38,048 nt of DNA from an uncultured Alphaproteobacteria bacterium (GCA_949292205.1 CASEYR010000013.1:2293-40340); one strand, 5' to 3'. Counted from the first letter of the stretch, positions 26,507-35,964 are shown. The notes: generated by a model from the sequence alone, not told the origin. Program-made: numbers and translations.

Positions 26507-27511
26507 TCAAGGGGTACCTTTTACCATATCCGTATGATCAATACTAACTGAATCCCCATTTTCTTCAACTTCCTTTTTCCCTTGGTTCAGTTGCTCATCT
26601 AAACTGGGAGAATCTTTAAATCTTTGCCCCCAACGATCAATATATGAAACCAACAAGCGTTGCCAATCTTCAAAATGAACCTTTTCTTTTTTAATCAATT
26701 GAGAAAACTGAGATCGAATATTACGACAATCAGAGTTTAACGAAAAAACAAAAAACATTTCCGGACCAAACAAAGCCCGTTCACTTAACTCAATATCCTG
26801 ATTCATCTTAAAACGCCGAGCCTCAGCCTCAGCCGCATAAGGACTGGACAACATATAGTCAGCCTCACCTGTCAACAAAAGCCGAAAAGCCTCACGAGCA
26901 TTCGGAACCTGTTTGATCGTTAAATCCTTTGACAACCCTTTATACATTAGCTCATAAAAATATTCATCTTGTCTAACCACACCCTTCATTCCGATTAAAT
27001 CCTCAAATCGTTCAATTGGCTTTTCCTTTCCTTTTAAAAAAACGGCAACAATTGCATTTTGAAAAAAACTGGGTGTCACAAAACTATTCCCCATCTGTCT
27101 AATGTGAGGATCATAATAAGCTCCGGCAAATACATCTATCTCTCCTTGAGCTAAAGCCTTTAAAGCTTTCTCATATGAAGGGAAACCGACAGGCTGGACG
27201 AACAATCCATTAGCTTCGGCAATATTTCTAAACAACGCAACGGCAAATCCATTACCAAAATACCGATCTGACATTCCAAAGCGCCCTTCTGAAAAATCAA
27301 CCCAACCGAACGGAGGATTTGTTTCAAACGAAGCGACACGGATCGGATTACCTTCACCGCCACATTGCCGATCATTTATTTTTTTATTAGATGTTTTTTC
27401 TTGAGATACAGCTTTCTCACCAATATAAGATACCTCTTTATCGGCAGCCCATACCGTCTGAAAACAAAGCATCATCATGCCGACAACACAAACCATCAAT
27501 AATTGTTTCAT
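26507..27511 (-). CDS. Periplasmic solute-binding protein (SBP family 3), coupled to a histidine kinase
   Basis: A 334-residue protein with a signal peptide (cleavage near VWAAD). A family 3 solute-binding fold follows ([71 protein letters not shown]). Before the fold is a polar 30-residue stretch, and after it a charged tail of about 35 residues. It resembles amino-acid-binding or sensor-type SBPs. No ABC permease or ATPase is nearby. Its ATG overlaps the stop of the kinase gene as ATGA, so the two are translated together; a role as the kinase's ligand sensor is inference. Confidence 0.85.
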   Translation of the reverse strand: MKQLLMVCVVGMMMLCFQTVWAADKEVSYIGEKAVSQEKTSNKKINDRQCGGEGNPIRVASFETNPPFGWVDFSEGRFGMSDRYFGNGFAVALFRNIAEANGLFVQPVGFPSYEKALKALAQGEIDVFAGAYYDPHIRQMGNSFVTPSFFQNAIVAVFLKGKEKPIERFEDLIGMKGVVRQDEYFYELMYKGLSKDLTIKQVPNAREAFRLLLTGEADYMLSSPYAAEAEARRFKMNQDIELSERALFGPEMFFVFSLNSDCRNIRSQFSQLIKKEKVHFEDWQRLLVSYIDRWGQRFKDSPSLDEQLNQGKKEVEENGDSVSIDHTDMVKGTP

Positions 27512-29583
27512 AATTTTTTCCTTTTTACTTTTAAAACACGCTCTTTAGGGAAAGTTAAAATCAACCGAGTTCCTTTTCCATATTCACTCTCCAAACACAC
27601 ACGCCCTTGTTGTAGCTCCATCAATCTTTTGATTAAGACAAGCCCCAATCCAGTTCCTTTATGCTTACGAGTCATAACGTTTTCAACTTGGCTAAAGGGT
27701 TGAAACAAAGTATCTATTTTATCTTTCTGGATCCCGACCCCATTATCACTGACAACAATCTGCATCTCTTTCCGATGGGTTAAAGAAACATCAATATCAA
27801 TAATGCCCCCCTCCTGAGTAAACTTAATGGAATTAGACAGAATATTTAAAAATATTTGCTTTAAAGAACGCTCATCAATCAACAAATCCGCATCTGGACA
27901 ATGTGTTTGCCATTGAATAATCCTTTTATCCGCTCCCGGATAGCGTTTAACGACATTAATAACATTCTCAATAAAAGCCCCGATAGGAACATGAGTATCC
28001 ACCAATTTTTGATGTCCCCCCTCCACACTTGATAAATCCAAAATATCATTAATTAAAGACAACAGATATTTCCCACTGGAATAAACATATTGAACATACT
28101 CCTTATATTGTGGCGGAAGTGGACCAAAGACCTCTGTTTCCATAGCTTCGGAAAATCCCAATATTGCATTTAACGGAGTCCTCAATTCATGACTCATATT
28201 AGCCAGAAAATCTGATTTAGCTTTATTTGCGCTTTCCGCAGCATCACGAGCCTCTGTCAGATCCTGAATAAAGACATTCAACTCATCCGCCTGCTTCTGC
28301 ATGATTTTTTTATTATTCTCCAGCTCATGAATTTGTAATCGCAACCGCTCTTCATATTGATGAATTGCGATTTGTGCTCGCCGTCTCAAGCGAATAGCAG
28401 CGATATTTTCACAAATTTCGGACAACAACTGCTGCAAGCGGAACACCAAGCTATCTGAAAAGAACCCAACTGTATGACCATATAAACTGACAACTCCCTC
28501 CACTTTTCCCTCAATAATAATAGGGAAGGAATAGGTAGATAAAACCGGTTTTTTATTTCGTCTATAAAACGATTCTTTATAGTACTGAATATCTCTAATA
28601 TCACTGAAGCCCATAGCCTTTTGAGTCATGAAAGCTTTAACAACGGCAATATCTTTCAATGCAGGATCCTCCAGATCAATAACTTGACGCACCCCCGGAA
28701 AAGCTTGATCATCTCCGACAACAAAGTTAACATGCAATTTTTTATCCCTATAATTTAAAAAGAAGGCAGTCTTTAAACCATAGATTCCGATAACCTCATT
28801 CAACATTTGTTTAAATAAATCATATTCATCATCATTATCATTAAAATGATGTAAAATCATCAGCACACGAAAAACTGTTTGATAGTACTTTTCCAATTCA
28901 ATATTTCTTGCTTCTGCGGAAAAATCTTGAAACACCCATACAATACCCTTTTTAGGAGATCCCGCTTTCAGGCAAAAAGCCGTTATTTGATAAAGAATAC
29001 GCCGACCATCATATGTTGTCATTAAGTTTTGTGTCATCCATATTTTATTACGCAATAAAACAGTCCGCCCTTTGTCAAAAACCTTTTCTATTTCATCTCG
29101 ATTCGGGAATAATTCCGTAATTGCCCGACCCACAACATGCTCTGGTTTTTGATTTAAGAAAGGACGCATCATATCGCCACATAAAATGACCCGCTCGGCA
29201 CGAGTAACAACCACACCAACAGGTAATCGCATCAAGATAGAAAAATATCGCTGAACATCCGCAGACAACTTCAAGTTTTCAACTCGCAACTCCTCCGTTG
29301 TCATCTGTAACAATTCTTCAATATCTTTGCCACGAAAAAATCCAATCAACCGGACAAAAGCAACTAAAACAACACCCAATAACACAATACTTCCATAGAG
29401 AAAAAAAGTATGTGATAATGACTCATATACAAAGGAAACCAAAGGCGTATTAACCCCTAAAAAACGCAAGCTCCATTCATAACTTAACAAAACCGAAATA
29501 AAAAACAATATCGTGAAAATAAATCCGGATATAATCCAGTTTTTATAAAATTTCAAATAATACAACAACCCAAAGGAATACAT
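27508..29583 (-). CDS. Membrane hybrid-sensing histidine kinase (PAS, GAF, HisKA, HATPase)
   Basis: A 691-residue sensor kinase. Two membrane segments near 13-35 and 60-85 flank a short periplasmic loop. Then come a PAS domain (about 105-225), a GAF-like domain (about 245-385), a coiled coil (about 390-450), HisKA with the phospho-acceptor His465 in SHELRTPLN, and HATPase_c with [16 protein letters not shown] and GTGLGL. The histidine box resembles PleC/DivJ-type kinases, which signal to DivK, but that pairing is not shown. The start is ATG 29583, with GGAGG five bases before it; an earlier ATG at 29595 lacks a comparable site. There is no receiver domain, and its response regulator is not adjacent. 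Confidence 0.93.
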   Translation of the reverse strand: MYSFGLLYYLKFYKNWIISGFIFTILFFISVLLSYEWSLRFLGVNTPLVSFVYESLSHTFFLYGSIVLLGVVLVAFVRLIGFFRGKDIEELLQMTTEELRVENLKLSADVQRYFSILMRLPVGVVVTRAERVILCGDMMRPFLNQKPEHVVGRAITELFPNRDEIEKVFDKGRTVLLRNKIWMTQNLMTTYDGRRILYQITAFCLKAGSPKKGIVWVFQDFSAEARNIELEKYYQTVFRVLMILHHFNDNDDEYDLFKQMLNEVIGIYGLKTAFFLNYRDKKLHVNFVVGDDQAFPGVRQVIDLEDPALKDIAVVKAFMTQKAMGFSDIRDIQYYKESFYRRNKKPVLSTYSFPIIIEGKVEGVVSLYGHTVGFFSDSLVFRLQQLLSEICENIAAIRLRRRAQIAIHQYEERLRLQIHELENNKKIMQKQADELNVFIQDLTEARDAAESANKAKSDFLANMSHELRTPLNAILGFSEAMETEVFGPLPPQYKEYVQYVYSSGKYLLSLINDILDLSSVEGGHQKLVDTHVPIGAFIENVINVVKRYPGADKRIIQWQTHCPDADLLIDERSLKQIFLNILSNSIKFTQEGGIIDIDVSLTHRKEMQIVVSDNGVGIQKDKIDTLFQPFSQVENVMTRKHKGTGLGLVLIKRLMELQQGRVCLESEYGKGTRLILTFPKERVLKVKRKKL

Positions 29584-29661
29584 CTCAGCCTCCATTTTCT
29601 TTCAGCATACTGCAAAAGGAATAAAAAGGAAATAAAAAAATAACAAAATACGGCTTTATAG

Positions 29662-29690
29662 TTGCTTTTTCAAAAAATTTAGAGTATACA
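29662..29690 (+). promoter_or_regulatory. Promoter upstream of tRNA-Ser
   Basis: TTGCTT, 17 bases, TATACA. Transcription would begin near 29697 and run through the broken tRNA copy before reaching the intact tRNA-Ser. Confidence 0.6.
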
Positions 29691-29743
29691 TAGCGATACC
29701 GTCCATAACGAAGTAATACGTCAGTTTAATATTTTGGGGTTTC

Positions 29744-29787
29744 GTTAAAAAGGAAAGGTGGCAGAGTGGTCGAATACGGCAGACTCG
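29744..29787 (+). pseudogene. Duplicated 5' half of tRNA-Ser (broken)
   Basis: These 44 bases (GTTAAAAAGGAAAGGTGG through CAGACTCG) match 29919-29962, the leader and 5' half of the intact tRNA-Ser, with one mismatch (A for G at 29776). The match stops inside the anticodon (CG). No complementary 3' half follows, so no tRNA can form. Between the copies are GGGC/GCCC and GTTTTCG/CGAAAAC hairpins and a 17-bp tandem repeat. Confidence 0.85.
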
Positions 29788-29887
29788 TTATCAAAGCGAA
29801 AGCTGAGATGAACGAAGGGCAAAGCCCGAAGGACTAATCTGGTGGTTTTCGGAACGAAAACGAACAACAGATTTCGTGTTTCGTATT

Positions 29888-29921
29888 CGAATACAAATTG
29901 TTGTTGAATACAAATTGTTGT
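29888..29921 (+). repeat. 17-bp tandem direct repeat, two copies
   Basis: GAATACAAATTGTTGTT occurs twice back to back (29888-29904, 29905-29921) and abuts the tRNA-Ser leader. Together with the half-tRNA copy it suggests replication slippage or recombination in this segment. Confidence 0.9.
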
Positions 29922-29926
29922 TAAAA

Positions 29927-30018
29927 AGGAAAGGTGGCAGAGTGGTCGAATGCGGCAGACTCGAAATCTGTTGTACAGCATGTCTGTACCGAGGGTTCGA
30001 ATCCCTCCCTTTCCGCCA
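29927..30018 (+). tRNA. tRNA-Ser(CGA)
   Basis: A 92-base class II tRNA including an encoded CCA. The acceptor stem is GGAAAGG/CCTTTCC with the Ser-type G discriminator. The anticodon stem GCAGA/TCTGT encloses the loop CTCGAAA (anticodon CGA at 29961-29963). A long variable arm near GTACAGCATGTCTGTAC and the T loop GGTTCGAATCC follow. It reads UCG codons. Confidence 0.96.
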
Positions 30019-30140
30019 ATTTCTAATGATACTTGTTTATTTTTCATATACCAATACGCTTTTCAGGCAAATATAGCTCTACAAATAACATCGTGAACGG
30101 TAAATTCATTTGACGACAACATACTGGGGCATATAACAAG

Positions 30141-30171
30141 AAAAGCACTCTGATTAACTCAAAGTGCTTTT
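30141..30171 (-). terminator. Terminator past rne, possibly bidirectional
   Basis: AAAAGCACT/AGTGCTTTT stem with a 13-base loop, 25 bases past the rne stop. T runs are short on both strands (four residues). It could also end the tRNA-Ser transcript on plus. Confidence 0.6.
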
Positions 30172-30195
30172 AAGATAACTCCGGAAAAGGTTCGT

Positions 30196-32505
30196 TTAAC
30201 TCATCAAACGATTCCACCATCCGCCCTTTTTAGACGGTTTCTTTTCGTCAGACTCTTGATCGGGAATAATCAACAATTCCGTTTTTATCGTTTCATGAAC
30301 GGCGGGTACAATTTCTTCGCGAATAGCCGGCAATGAATTTTCGGATACCTTAGCAATAGCGCGCCCCTTACCCTTTCTTCCTTTATTTTGCTTAGCAACA
30401 TCCGGTATATTCTTATTTAATTCAATATCAGATTCCCGATCTGCCTGCAAAGAAGCTTTTTCCATTTTCTTTTCTCTGATTTTCTTTTTCCAACGATCTT
30501 TTCCTTTTTTCTTTTCGGCTTTATTTTCCGGAATCTGAGACTGCAAGACGTTCTCGGCATCACTTAAAGAGACCTGCTCCACAATCGTAAAATTATCCCG
30601 AGAAGTTGGCGTTTCAACCAAAGAGGGATCTGCTTCAACACGTTGTTGATTTAACAAAGCCTGTTCGGCTGCAAGTTGTTTTTGTTTACGTCGCCATTCA
30701 CGCCGCCGTTGATTTCGAGAACGTCGCTTATTCTGACGCATATTAGCATTTTCTTCGGACTCACCGACCTGTTGAACAGTCACATCAATTGTCTGGTTTC
30801 GCTCAGAGTTTTTATCACCCCGTTTAGATGAAGATAAATTCACCTGAACAAACGCTCGTTCACCATTATTCCGAATACGCTCCAAGCGATAGTCTGCGGC
30901 TTTTTCCAAAGTTGTATCTACCAAAATTTGAATAGATGCATTAAATTGAGCTTCAATAGACTTCAAACTATCTCGTTTAAAGTTCAAAACATACGTTGCA
31001 ACATCCAACGGCAAAGACATGATTAAAGTACACTCTTTGTTCTTAGCGGCAGCCTCCTCCAACAAATGTAACGCATGCATTGCACAAGATTCAGTCGAGC
31101 GAACAACCCCCTTTCCGCCACAATGCGGACAAACATGATAGCTACTTTCCAAAAAGCTGGAATGAAGTCGTTGTCGAGACATTTCCATCAAGCCGAACCC
31201 AGAAATTTTACCAACCTGGATACGTGCCCTGTCTTTCCGCAAAGCCTCTTTCAAACGTCTTTCGACAGCGGCATTATTCCGTTGTTCATCCATATCGATA
31301 AAGTCAATCACGACCAATCCGGCCAAATCCCGCAAACGCAACTGTCTAGCCAACTCATCACAAGTTTCCAGATTTGTTCTCAAAGCCGTTTCCTCAATAT
31401 CATGCTCTCTGGTAGCTCGTCCCGAATTAACATCAACCGCGACCAAAGCTTCAGTTTGATCAATAACCAAATAACCACCGGAACGCAACTGAACAATATT
31501 GCTGTGAATAGCCTCTAACTGAGACTCCACCTGATATTCCGAAAACAAAGGTCGTTCACCTTTATACTGTTTAACTTTCTTTGCCTGTGCCGGCATTAAC
31601 ATTTTCATAAAGGCTTTCGTAGACTTAAAGACCTTTTCTCCATCAACCCAAATTTCATCAATATCCGGCGTAAAAACATCGCGCAAAGACCGTTTAATAA
31701 TATCTCCTTCCTCATGAATTAACTTCGGAGCAATTGATTCTAACGTTTCTTCCCGAATTTGCATCCACGTTTTAATCAGATAATCATAATCTCGCTTGAT
31801 TTCAGTTTTCGTTTTGCCTTGTCCGGCTGTTCTGATAATAACACTCATTCCCTCGGGAATCGGTAGTTTATCTACAATTCCCCGCAATGTTTTACGATCC
31901 TTTGCATTGCTGATTTTTCTGGATACACCACCACCTTTACCATTATTCGGCATTAAAACACTATACCGCCCGGCAAGAGATAAATAAGTTGTTAAAGCAG
32001 CCCCCTTATTACCACGCTCCTCTTTAATAACCTGAACAAGCATCACTTGCCCCTGCCGGATAACCTCCTGAATTTTATACTTTCTAAAAAACGAAGACTT
32101 ATGGTGAATAACATCATCAACCTCAGCATCACTGACAGTTTCAACATCGCTCTCGCTACTTTCAGACAGATCATCATCAGAATCACAGATATCCTTTATC
32201 CTTTTTTCTTCGGCAGCTTCAGCAGCCATTTGCTCTTTTAAAGCCTCACGATCAGCTACCGGTATTTGGTAATAATCGGGATGAATTTCCCCGAAAGCCA
32301 AAAAACCATGTCTATTTCCGCCATAATCAACAAAAGCGGCTTGCAAAGAAGGCTCCACACGAACCACCTTTGCCAAATAAATATTGCCTTTGATTTGTTT
32401 TTTTGTAGAGGTATCTACATCAAATTCTTCTAATCTCCCGTTCTCCAACACCACGACACGCGTTTCTTCTGAATGCGTCGCATCAATAAGCATTTGTTTT
32501 GCCAT
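30196..32505 (-). CDS. rne: Ribonuclease E (RNase E/G family)
   Basis: The main endoribonuclease of mRNA decay and of rRNA and tRNA processing. The 769-residue protein has an N-terminal S1 domain split by an acidic insertion (about 90-140), as is usual in Alphaproteobacteria. Then come the RNase E core with VDVNSGRAT and DLAGLVVIDFIDM (catalytic Asp residues) and the Zn-link CPHCGGKG. A disordered tail from about 560 has Arg-rich (RRSRNQRRREWRRKQKQ) and Lys-rich patches suited to RNA and degradosome binding. GGAG lies 11 bases before the ATG, a long spacing. Its leader carries two small hairpins that may support autoregulation. Confidence 0.95.
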   Translation of the reverse strand: MAKQMLIDATHSEETRVVVLENGRLEEFDVDTSTKKQIKGNIYLAKVVRVEPSLQAAFVDYGGNRHGFLAFGEIHPDYYQIPVADREALKEQMAAEAAEEKRIKDICDSDDDLSESSESDVETVSDAEVDDVIHHKSSFFRKYKIQEVIRQGQVMLVQVIKEERGNKGAALTTYLSLAGRYSVLMPNNGKGGGVSRKISNAKDRKTLRGIVDKLPIPEGMSVIIRTAGQGKTKTEIKRDYDYLIKTWMQIREETLESIAPKLIHEEGDIIKRSLRDVFTPDIDEIWVDGEKVFKSTKAFMKMLMPAQAKKVKQYKGERPLFSEYQVESQLEAIHSNIVQLRSGGYLVIDQTEALVAVDVNSGRATREHDIEETALRTNLETCDELARQLRLRDLAGLVVIDFIDMDEQRNNAAVERRLKEALRKDRARIQVGKISGFGLMEMSRQRLHSSFLESSYHVCPHCGGKGVVRSTESCAMHALHLLEEAAAKNKECTLIMSLPLDVATYVLNFKRDSLKSIEAQFNASIQILVDTTLEKAADYRLERIRNNGERAFVQVNLSSSKRGDKNSERNQTIDVTVQQVGESEENANMRQNKRRSRNQRRREWRRKQKQLAAEQALLNQQRVEADPSLVETPTSRDNFTIVEQVSLSDAENVLQSQIPENKAEKKKGKDRWKKKIREKKMEKASLQADRESDIELNKNIPDVAKQNKGRKGKGRAIAKVSENSLPAIREEIVPAVHETIKTELLIIPDQESDEKKPSKKGGWWNRLMS

Positions 32506-32536
32506 CTGACATTATTCTCCAAATTATACTTGTTTA

Positions 32537-32581
32537 TCCGATAGATATCGGAATTAAAGACATAAAAAAACGGGATCCCCG
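32537..32581 (-). promoter_or_regulatory. rne leader hairpins
   Basis: On the minus strand CGGG-GAT-CCCG is followed by seven T residues (32564-32581), a short terminator-like element. Next comes the hairpin TCCGAT-ATCT-ATCGGA (32537-32552). Both lie between the rne promoter and ribosome site. A role in attenuation or self-cleavage control is inference; the first stem is only 4 bp. Confidence 0.4.
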
Positions 32582-32603
32582 GCCAAAACAGGCATTTGTA
32601 ATC

Positions 32604-32631
32604 AAAATACAGTGTCATTTTTTCAGGTCAA
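32604..32631 (-). promoter_or_regulatory. Probable promoter for rne
   Basis: Minus strand: TTGACC, 16 bases, TATTTT, giving a leader of about 92 bases. Confidence 0.45.
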
Positions 32632-32670
32632 CTCCCGTGTTAAAAAAAAGTTTGGGCAATCTTTTTTCAA

Positions 32671-32699
32671 TTGCTTTTTTGATTATATCGGTATATGAA
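32671..32699 (+). promoter_or_regulatory. Promoter for the amidase gene
   Basis: TTGCTT, 17 bases, TATGAA, with a start near 32706 and a 37-base leader. It has the same -35 hexamer as the trcR and tRNA-Ser promoters. Confidence 0.55.
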
Positions 32700-32742
32700 T
32701 AAATAAGCAAGTTTTTTTATGGCAAGTTAACAGATTTTTGAT

Positions 32743-33906
32743 ATGAACAAATTATTTCACATTTTTTGCATCATTTTCTTTTATTTCTGTGCAGTTTCGG
32801 CAAATGCGACAGAAATCAAAGAGATGCGACTTGCCACATATACATCGGATACGGTTCGCTTTGTTGCCGAATTATCTCAAAAGACAGAAGCCAATATTTT
32901 TCGTTTAGAAAATCCGTCAAGATTAGTTGTTGATTTTAAAGACACCACCTTTTCAAAAGAGGCGCAAAAAAAGAATCTAAGCGGGGCAGGATTCATAAAA
33001 TCTGTCCGGATCGGAGTTCAAGAAAGTGGCATTGCCCGTGTTGTTTTTGATCTGCCAAACACATCTTTAACGATGAAAAACTTTTTTCTCAAACCAACAG
33101 GTCCTCACGGATGGCGATTTGTTTTGGATTTATCCTCATCAAATGCCCCCTCGGTTGTTCCGGTCGGAAAATCAGATCAAAAACGCTCTGTTGGTCTTCA
33201 ACCATTTGGTTCAACGGCTCAAAAGAAACAGCGAGTCATTGTACTGGATCCCGGACATGGTGGGCAAGATCCCGGTGCAATTTCTCGGTCTGGTCATTAT
33301 GAAAAGCACATCACGCTGAATATGGCACGCGAAACACGAGATATTCTCAAGAAAAAGGGATATAAAGTTGTGTTAACCAGAGATTCTGATGTCTTTATTC
33401 CATTACGGGGTCGGATAAAAAAAGCACATGAAGCGCATGCGGATTTGTTTATCTCCATTCACGCTGACAGTGCGAAAAACGCCTCTGCGAAAGGATTATC
33501 CGTTTACACCGTATCCGAAAAAGCATCTGATGCCGAAGCAGCCGCTCTTGCCGAGCGAGAAAACAAAGCAGATATTTTATTGGATATGGATCTTAGTGAA
33601 TATGAAGCCGAAATCGGCAATATATTCATTGACCTTGCCAAAAAAAGCACCATGGATAACTCTGCACGATACGCGACATATGTTGTGCAAGAAATGAAGA
33701 AAAAAGTTCAACTTGTCCCCAATGCTCATCGTATGGCGGGTTTTGTTGTTTTAAAGTCCCCCAGCATTCCCTCTGTTTTAGTTGAGCTTGGATATTTATC
33801 AAACAAAACAGAAGATCGCTTATTACAGCAAAAATCTTATCGCCGCAAATTAGCGGAATCTCTGGCAAAAGCCGTTGATACTTATTTTGATAATTTAGTA
33901 GAATAA
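32743..33906 (+). CDS. amiC: N-acetylmuramoyl-L-alanine amidase, AmiC type (AMIN + Amidase_3)
   Basis: A periplasmic zinc amidase that cuts the stem peptide from MurNAc during septum splitting. The 387-residue protein has a signal peptide (to about ANA, residue 22), an AMIN domain (about 25-130) that targets it to the wall, and Amidase_3 (about 163-385). The zinc and catalytic residues are all present: His172 in DPGHGG, Glu187, His240 in SIHAD, and Glu348 in VELGYLSN. Residues about 258-305 form the extra helical segment that in AmiB/AmiC blocks the active site until an EnvC/NlpD LytM domain releases it. Both kinds of activator occur in this window. No clear ribosome site precedes the ATG. 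Confidence 0.94.
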   Translation: MNKLFHIFCIIFFYFCAVSANATEIKEMRLATYTSDTVRFVAELSQKTEANIFRLENPSRLVVDFKDTTFSKEAQKKNLSGAGFIKSVRIGVQESGIARVVFDLPNTSLTMKNFFLKPTGPHGWRFVLDLSSSNAPSVVPVGKSDQKRSVGLQPFGSTAQKKQRVIVLDPGHGGQDPGAISRSGHYEKHITLNMARETRDILKKKGYKVVLTRDSDVFIPLRGRIKKAHEAHADLFISIHADSAKNASAKGLSVYTVSEKASDAEAAALAERENKADILLDMDLSEYEAEIGNIFIDLAKKSTMDNSARYATYVVQEMKKKVQLVPNAHRMAGFVVLKSPSIPSVLVELGYLSNKTEDRLLQQKSYRRKLAESLAKAVDTYFDNLVE

Positions 33907-33913
33907 TATCGCT

Positions 33914-34810
33914 TTAATCTTTTTTTTCAAGCAATCGCATAACTTTTGCAACCGTTTGCCCCATTTCAGAAGGGCTTTCAACCCAGATAGCACCGGCCGA
34001 AACCAAAGCATCTTTTTTATTGGCGATAATATCCGCAGGATTAAGTGTTTTTGTCCCTAGTAGAGGAGTCCTAGACAAAGGAGGAATTGTCTGCCCCGGA
34101 ATATAGACAATCAAAGGCTTTTTTCGACGAGAGCGTTTATAAACAATTGCCAATTCCATTTCCAAATCACCGGAAAGCTGGCCGATAACTAGAACAGCTT
34201 TTGTTTGTTTATCGGACAGCATTGCCTCCCAAATCGGGACAAAGGACGTCCCGACAATCGGAGCCGCCCCCAAAGCAACGCAAGTTGATACGCCCATATT
34301 TTGCTCAGCCAACTGCTGAACCGCCTCATAAATCAGCGAGCTAGATCGCCCGATCATACCGATATTTCCCTTTGGGAACAAATGCGCCGGAATGTTACCG
34401 GCCAAGCAATCTCCGACTCGAACAATCCCCGGAGAAGAAGGACCAATCAAAGTCACGCCATATTTACAAGCCAACGCAACCATCCGCAAGGCATCATGTA
34501 AAGGAACATGTTCAACAGTACAAATAACCAACGGGATTCTGGCACGCACAGCCTCTTCAACATCTCCCAAAGCACGTGCCGGAGATGAAAAAATAACGCT
34601 GACGCATGGCTTTGTTTTACGAACAGCTTCCTGAACCGTTCTAAAAACGGGAATATCCTGATACAAGTTGATATTTTTATCCCGACTTGTTCCGGCGACG
34701 ATATGGCTTCCATAGGCCAAAGCCAATTCTGTATGAGCCGATCCCATTTCGCTGGTAATTCCTTGACACAAGATCGGTGTATTCCGAGTCGGAAACTTAA
34801 GAGAGTTCAT
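33914..34810 (-). CDS. Succinyl-CoA synthetase alpha-like protein lacking the phospho-histidine
   Basis: The 298-residue protein aligns along its length with SucD (LCQGITSEMGSAHTELALAYG, LIGPSSPGIV, GRSSSLIYEA). In SucD the reaction passes through a phospho-His (RMGHAGA). An ungapped match of 37 residues from 238 puts Leu250 at that place (RTPLLGT). The conserved Glu in GEIGG is Gln211 (GQLSG), and the GGDPI motif is GAAPI. It therefore cannot use the standard phospho-enzyme chemistry. The frame is intact and the CoA-fold core is kept, so this looks like a repurposed or structural paralogue rather than decay. Its ATG overlaps the stop of the beta-like gene as ATGA, and both follow divK. Confidence 0.88.
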   Translation of the reverse strand: MNSLKFPTRNTPILCQGITSEMGSAHTELALAYGSHIVAGTSRDKNINLYQDIPVFRTVQEAVRKTKPCVSVIFSSPARALGDVEEAVRARIPLVICTVEHVPLHDALRMVALACKYGVTLIGPSSPGIVRVGDCLAGNIPAHLFPKGNIGMIGRSSSLIYEAVQQLAEQNMGVSTCVALGAAPIVGTSFVPIWEAMLSDKQTKAVLVIGQLSGDLEMELAIVYKRSRRKKPLIVYIPGQTIPPLSRTPLLGTKTLNPADIIANKKDALVSAGAIWVESPSEMGQTVAKVMRLLEKKD

Positions 34811-35964
34811 GTCAGCTCCTTTACCTGTTTAATAATTTCAAGAACGGCTTCATCCATTTTCTGAACGACGGTAAAAGGCAACCGAGATTCAAACAACAAC
34901 CGTCGTCCGATATGAGCATTTGTTCCGTCCATTCGAACAACGACCGGCAATCCTGCCAAGATTTCATGAGCGGCTGATAACAAACCCTGAACAATAACAT
35001 CACATCGCGTAATACCACCAAAGATATTAACCAAAACCCCGTCAATATCGGGATCCGATAAGGCTAATTTCAAAGCTCTTGCCACAGCATCTCGGGACGG
35101 CTCTGTTCCGACATCTAATAAGCAAGCCACCTGTCCGCCATGTTGATGAATCAAATCAATCGTCGCCTGTCCCAATCCGATACCATTCACCAAACAAGCG
35201 ATATTTCCCCCCAATTTTGTGTATCGAAACTGATGCCGTTTTGCGATAGCCTCCCGCTCTTGTCCGACTTCAATTTCACGCATAGCCTCAATTTCAGGAA
35301 AGCGGAAGAGAGAGTCCTCATAAAAAACAATCCGTCCGTCCAACACAACAAACCCCAAGGCCGTTTCCAAAATCGGATCAAATTCAACGGCAATAGCACC
35401 ATATCCCTCAAATAACTGCATCAATTTTTTCAACAAATCGGTCATATTAAAAGCGCGTTTATCTTTTAATTTCAAATCACGAAGTACACGTTGAACAATC
35501 AACCGATTTAGCTTATATTCTGGCAACTCATACCGATGAACGATATTACCCGCCGAAATAACCGTCAAGACCAACTGTTGCGTTAAAAAATCAATTCGCA
35601 AAGATAGTTTATACTCACTTTGCCCTAGACAAGCTTCCTCTACATAGACACGCCGAACCTCTTGTCCCGCCCCCTCTTTTTCAGGTACGATTAAATTATT
35701 TCCCAACATTCGCTCTGCCAAACCGGCAACCATTTGGGGCGAATTTGCCCAACAAATACCCGCCAAATCAGACTGCCCCTGTCCGGCGAAATATCCGGCC
35801 GTCCGACTCCCGACGGTTACCTGAGCTTTCACGACCCAAGCGCTACCACCTATTTTTTCGGCAGTGGCCTGAGCTTCCTCGGGCGTATAGGCAACCCCTC
35901 CTTTTAATAAAGGAACACCATACTTGCGAAATAACTGCTTAACTTGATATTCCTTGATAACCAT
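34807..35964 (-). CDS. Succinyl-CoA synthetase beta-like protein with an altered nucleotide site
   Basis: The 385-residue protein aligns with SucC: IKEYQVKQLFRKYGVP at the start, an ATP-grasp domain, and a CoA-ligase half with GNIACLVNGIGLGQATIDL and VNIFGGITRCDVI. Lys46 is kept, but the ATP loop HAGGRGKAGG of SucC reads TVGSRTAGYF here. The TEGG segment is lost, and EINPL is EFDPI. LDVGGG is LDVGTE. Nucleotide handling is thus probably changed or absent. AGGAG precedes the ATG. It starts 8 bases after divK and overlaps the alpha-like gene by four bases, so the three genes form one operon. Confidence 0.87.
   Translation of the reverse strand: MVIKEYQVKQLFRKYGVPLLKGGVAYTPEEAQATAEKIGGSAWVVKAQVTVGSRTAGYFAGQGQSDLAGICWANSPQMVAGLAERMLGNNLIVPEKEGAGQEVRRVYVEEACLGQSEYKLSLRIDFLTQQLVLTVISAGNIVHRYELPEYKLNRLIVQRVLRDLKLKDKRAFNMTDLLKKLMQLFEGYGAIAVEFDPILETALGFVVLDGRIVFYEDSLFRFPEIEAMREIEVGQEREAIAKRHQFRYTKLGGNIACLVNGIGLGQATIDLIHQHGGQVACLLDVGTEPSRDAVARALKLALSDPDIDGVLVNIFGGITRCDVIVQGLLSAAHEILAGLPVVVRMDGTNAHIGRRLLFESRLPFTVVQKMDEAVLEIIKQVKELT

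Noticed and set aside
29752-30018. tRNA-Ser interrupted by a group I intron
   Set aside because: The downstream copy is complete with its own 5' half, and the intervening 130 bases are too short and lack group I core elements.
29745-30047. 100-residue minus-strand reading frame across the tRNA-Ser region
   Set aside because: It is the complement of tRNA-Ser and its half-copy (the GGKGGIRTLGTD type of false protein); it has no ribosome site.
33914-35964. SucCD-like pair as decaying pseudogenes
   Set aside because: Both frames are full length, without stops or frameshifts, with good ribosome sites and precise overlaps, which points to maintained function.
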